The position numbers were made by a program, and so were the translations under genes. Of a stretch of DNA of 33,886 nucleotides, positions 32,910 to 33,886 are shown piece by piece. Source of the stretch: SVEL01 sp964573715. Lineage in GTDB: Bacteria > Bacillota > Clostridia > Lachnospirales > Lachnospiraceae. The notes under the pieces were generated by a model. The model worked only from the letters and a program-made list of their open reading frames with translations. It had not been told where the DNA came from and did no database searches. Every line of letters starts with the position of its first letter. Positions within the stretch are counted from its first letter, which is position 1. The DNA lies in NCBI GenBank assembly GCA_964573715.1, contig CAZNKR010000023.1:1-33886 (forward strand), written 5' to 3'.

Positions 32910-33737
32910 ATGAACAAGAAAAAATATATATCTATCGTTTCAAGTATTTTTTTTGCTACTATATTATGCACAATGATTATTTTTTTAATTAAATACCAGT
33001 TAGAAATAAAACCTGCAAGTAAGCAAGCAAATAATTCTACAACAACCAATAATGATATAACTGCCAATGTTGAAGAAGAAAGTTCTACAAATGAACTTCC
33101 CCTTGATGAACGAAGATACGAAGTTGATGGAAAAACATTTTCACCTAATGATATAATAAAACCATGCAGCTACTACAACAATTCAATTATTTACAACAAT
33201 AGCAGTTATTTATCTGATGCATATCCCGATTTTATTGTGGACTATTTAGTAAAAGCTAGTGAATTTACAGATGTTGATTCATATATTTCTCAAATTCATC
33301 ATGCATATACAAGTATTTTTGGTGAATATTTTGTTATCAATAATACAATTAGTAACATAACCATACTTGACGAAACCGAAGTTGAAAAGATGAATATATA
33401 TTATAATGATACTTTCTTTTCAACAGATGACACTGTTGAAGAAACAAATGATAATTCTTCATCCAATGAATCCAAAGAAACTTTAGAAGTGCCAATGGAC
33501 GATGCAAACAATGATGATACTATAAACAATGATTTCGATTCTACAAATGAAATTAATTACCCTTTTAATATTCAATACGCAGTTTTAGTTGAATCCCAAT
33601 GTTTCATTCAGTACACCGACGCCAAGCTTTCCCAAGAAATGAAAACTGACAGTGAAACTGAATATTTCATTTGTTACTATGCCGAAAATACGTGGTATAT
33701 AGACTATCTGTACACAGATTATTACTTCTATAACTAA
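32910..33737 (+). CDS. Unrecognised membrane-anchored or secreted protein, Asn/Asp/Thr-rich
   Basis: A 275-residue protein I do not recognise. MNKKKYISIVSSIFFATILC and the following TMIIFLIKYQL form a signal peptide or single membrane anchor (residues about 5-30). A low-complexity Asn/Thr/Glu stretch (about 36-65) follows, then a folded-looking region (YEVDGKTFSPNDIIKPCSYY, about 70-165, and INYPFNIQYAVLVESQCFIQY with DTEYFICYYAENTWYIDYLY at the end). The two are separated by a second acidic Asn-rich linker (about 165-215). The C-terminal part, with its 'YYAENTWYIDYLYTDYYFYN' ending, looks like a domain built of beta strands. AGAGGA precedes the ATG, and a strong terminator follows. It is a single-gene unit, divergent from the metallophosphoesterase. 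Codon and base use resembles its neighbours. Confidence 0.85.
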   Translation: MNKKKYISIVSSIFFATILCTMIIFLIKYQLEIKPASKQANNSTTTNNDITANVEEESSTNELPLDERRYEVDGKTFSPNDIIKPCSYYNNSIIYNNSSYLSDAYPDFIVDYLVKASEFTDVDSYISQIHHAYTSIFGEYFVINNTISNITILDETEVEKMNIYYNDTFFSTDDTVEETNDNSSSNESKETLEVPMDDANNDDTINNDFDSTNEINYPFNIQYAVLVESQCFIQYTDAKLSQEMKTDSETEYFICYYAENTWYIDYLYTDYYFYN

Positions 33738-33777
33738 CCACATACATACTTAAAGTGCACATTGTTTTATTACCTTA

Positions 33778-33807
33778 AGCAGATTATATATATAGTCTGC
33801 TTTTTTT
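33778..33807 (+). terminator. Terminator after the secreted-protein gene
   Basis: AGCAGATTATA pairs with TATAGTCTGCT (33778-33801, one G-T pair), followed by a run of seven T on the plus strand. It lies 40 bases after the stop codon. Confidence 0.85.
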
Positions 33808-33886
33808 ATGTCTTTTTCTGCAACTATATGAAAATTCCTTATCATACATCGCCATAACCTCATTATTTTCTCCTCCCACTACCTTT
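33784..33886 (-). CDS. Possible 3' end of a minus-strand gene running off the window
   Basis: The minus strand is open from the window edge to a TAA at 33784-33786, giving about 33 codons ending SYSCRKRHKKSRLYI. The basic end could be a C-terminus, but the stop lies inside the plus-strand terminator hairpin and the stretch is too short to recognise. It may be chance. Confidence 0.2.
   Translation of the reverse strand, partial: KVVGGENNEVMAMYDKEFSYSCRKRHKKSRLYI

Overview
The window looks like a chromosomal segment of an AT-rich Firmicute, most likely an anaerobic Lachnospiraceae-type (Clostridia) gut bacterium. The case rests on gene content and order: yceD-rpmF next to ackA/pta, tmcAL (ylbM), rsmD-coaD followed by a coiled-coil 'H+-ATPase subunit H-like' gene, a cmk-ispH-rpsA run, and a Na+-pumping decarboxylase operon. 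Nearly all genes lie on the minus strand. I see no tRNA or rRNA genes, no CRISPR array, no insertion sequence and no phage genes. One 100-N scaffold gap (5862-5961) breaks a gene.

Layout, left to right. 1-2.4 kb: rpmF, yceD, then a methyl-accepting chemotaxis protein. 2.6-4.9 kb: the acetate operon pta-ackA. 4.9-6.2 kb: a Cthe_2159-type carbohydrate-binding protein gene interrupted by the gap and lacking a recognisable 5' end. 6.3-7.5 kb (+): tmcAL. 7.6-9.3 kb: an ACT-domain gene plus a PFL/UPF0210 gene. 9.4-11.7 kb: pepD and a WalJ/YycJ-like hydrolase. 11.75-12.24 kb (+): a decayed remnant of ylbJ/spoVV. 12.2-14.8 kb: a NudC-like Nudix gene, then the rsmD-coaD-coiled-coil operon. 14.9-19.5 kb: yhiN-like flavoprotein, cmk, ispH, rpsA and cheR, probably one operon. 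19.55-19.67 kb: a 29-bp tandem repeat. 19.7-24.3 kb: an RpiR-type regulator, a large LuxR/MalT-type regulator and a cysteine synthase. 24.4-29.65 kb: a five-gene operon for a biotin-dependent Na+-translocating decarboxylase/transcarboxylase. 29.85-30.42 kb: a D-Ala-D-Ala carboxypeptidase pseudogene with an internal deletion. 30.5-31.9 kb: scpA-scpB. 32-33.7 kb: a membrane-anchored metallophosphoesterase and a divergent, unrecognised secreted protein.

How the genes fit together. The central-metabolism genes are those of a fermenter: Pta-AckA makes ATP and acetate from acetyl-CoA, and the decarboxylase operon couples carboxyl transfer or decarboxylation to a sodium gradient. TmcAL, whose family uses acetate to modify tRNA, lies beside the acetate genes. 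The rest is housekeeping: ribosome (L32, S1, RsmD), CoA, isoprenoid and CMP kinase steps, chromosome condensation (ScpAB), peptide turnover (PepD) and chemotaxis (MCP, CheR).

Most notable observations: (1) one Na+-pump operon holding both a pyruvate/oxaloacetate-type and an acyl-CoA-type carboxyltransferase plus one biotin carrier, the parts list of a transcarboxylase joined to a pump; (2) the rotting spoVV/ylbJ gene, which suggests loss of sporulation; (3) the internally deleted dac gene; (4) a 29-bp four-copy repeat upstream of the cmk-ispH-rpsA operon; (5) an OadG protein with a large exported N-terminal domain. I found no clearly novel defence or mobile system.
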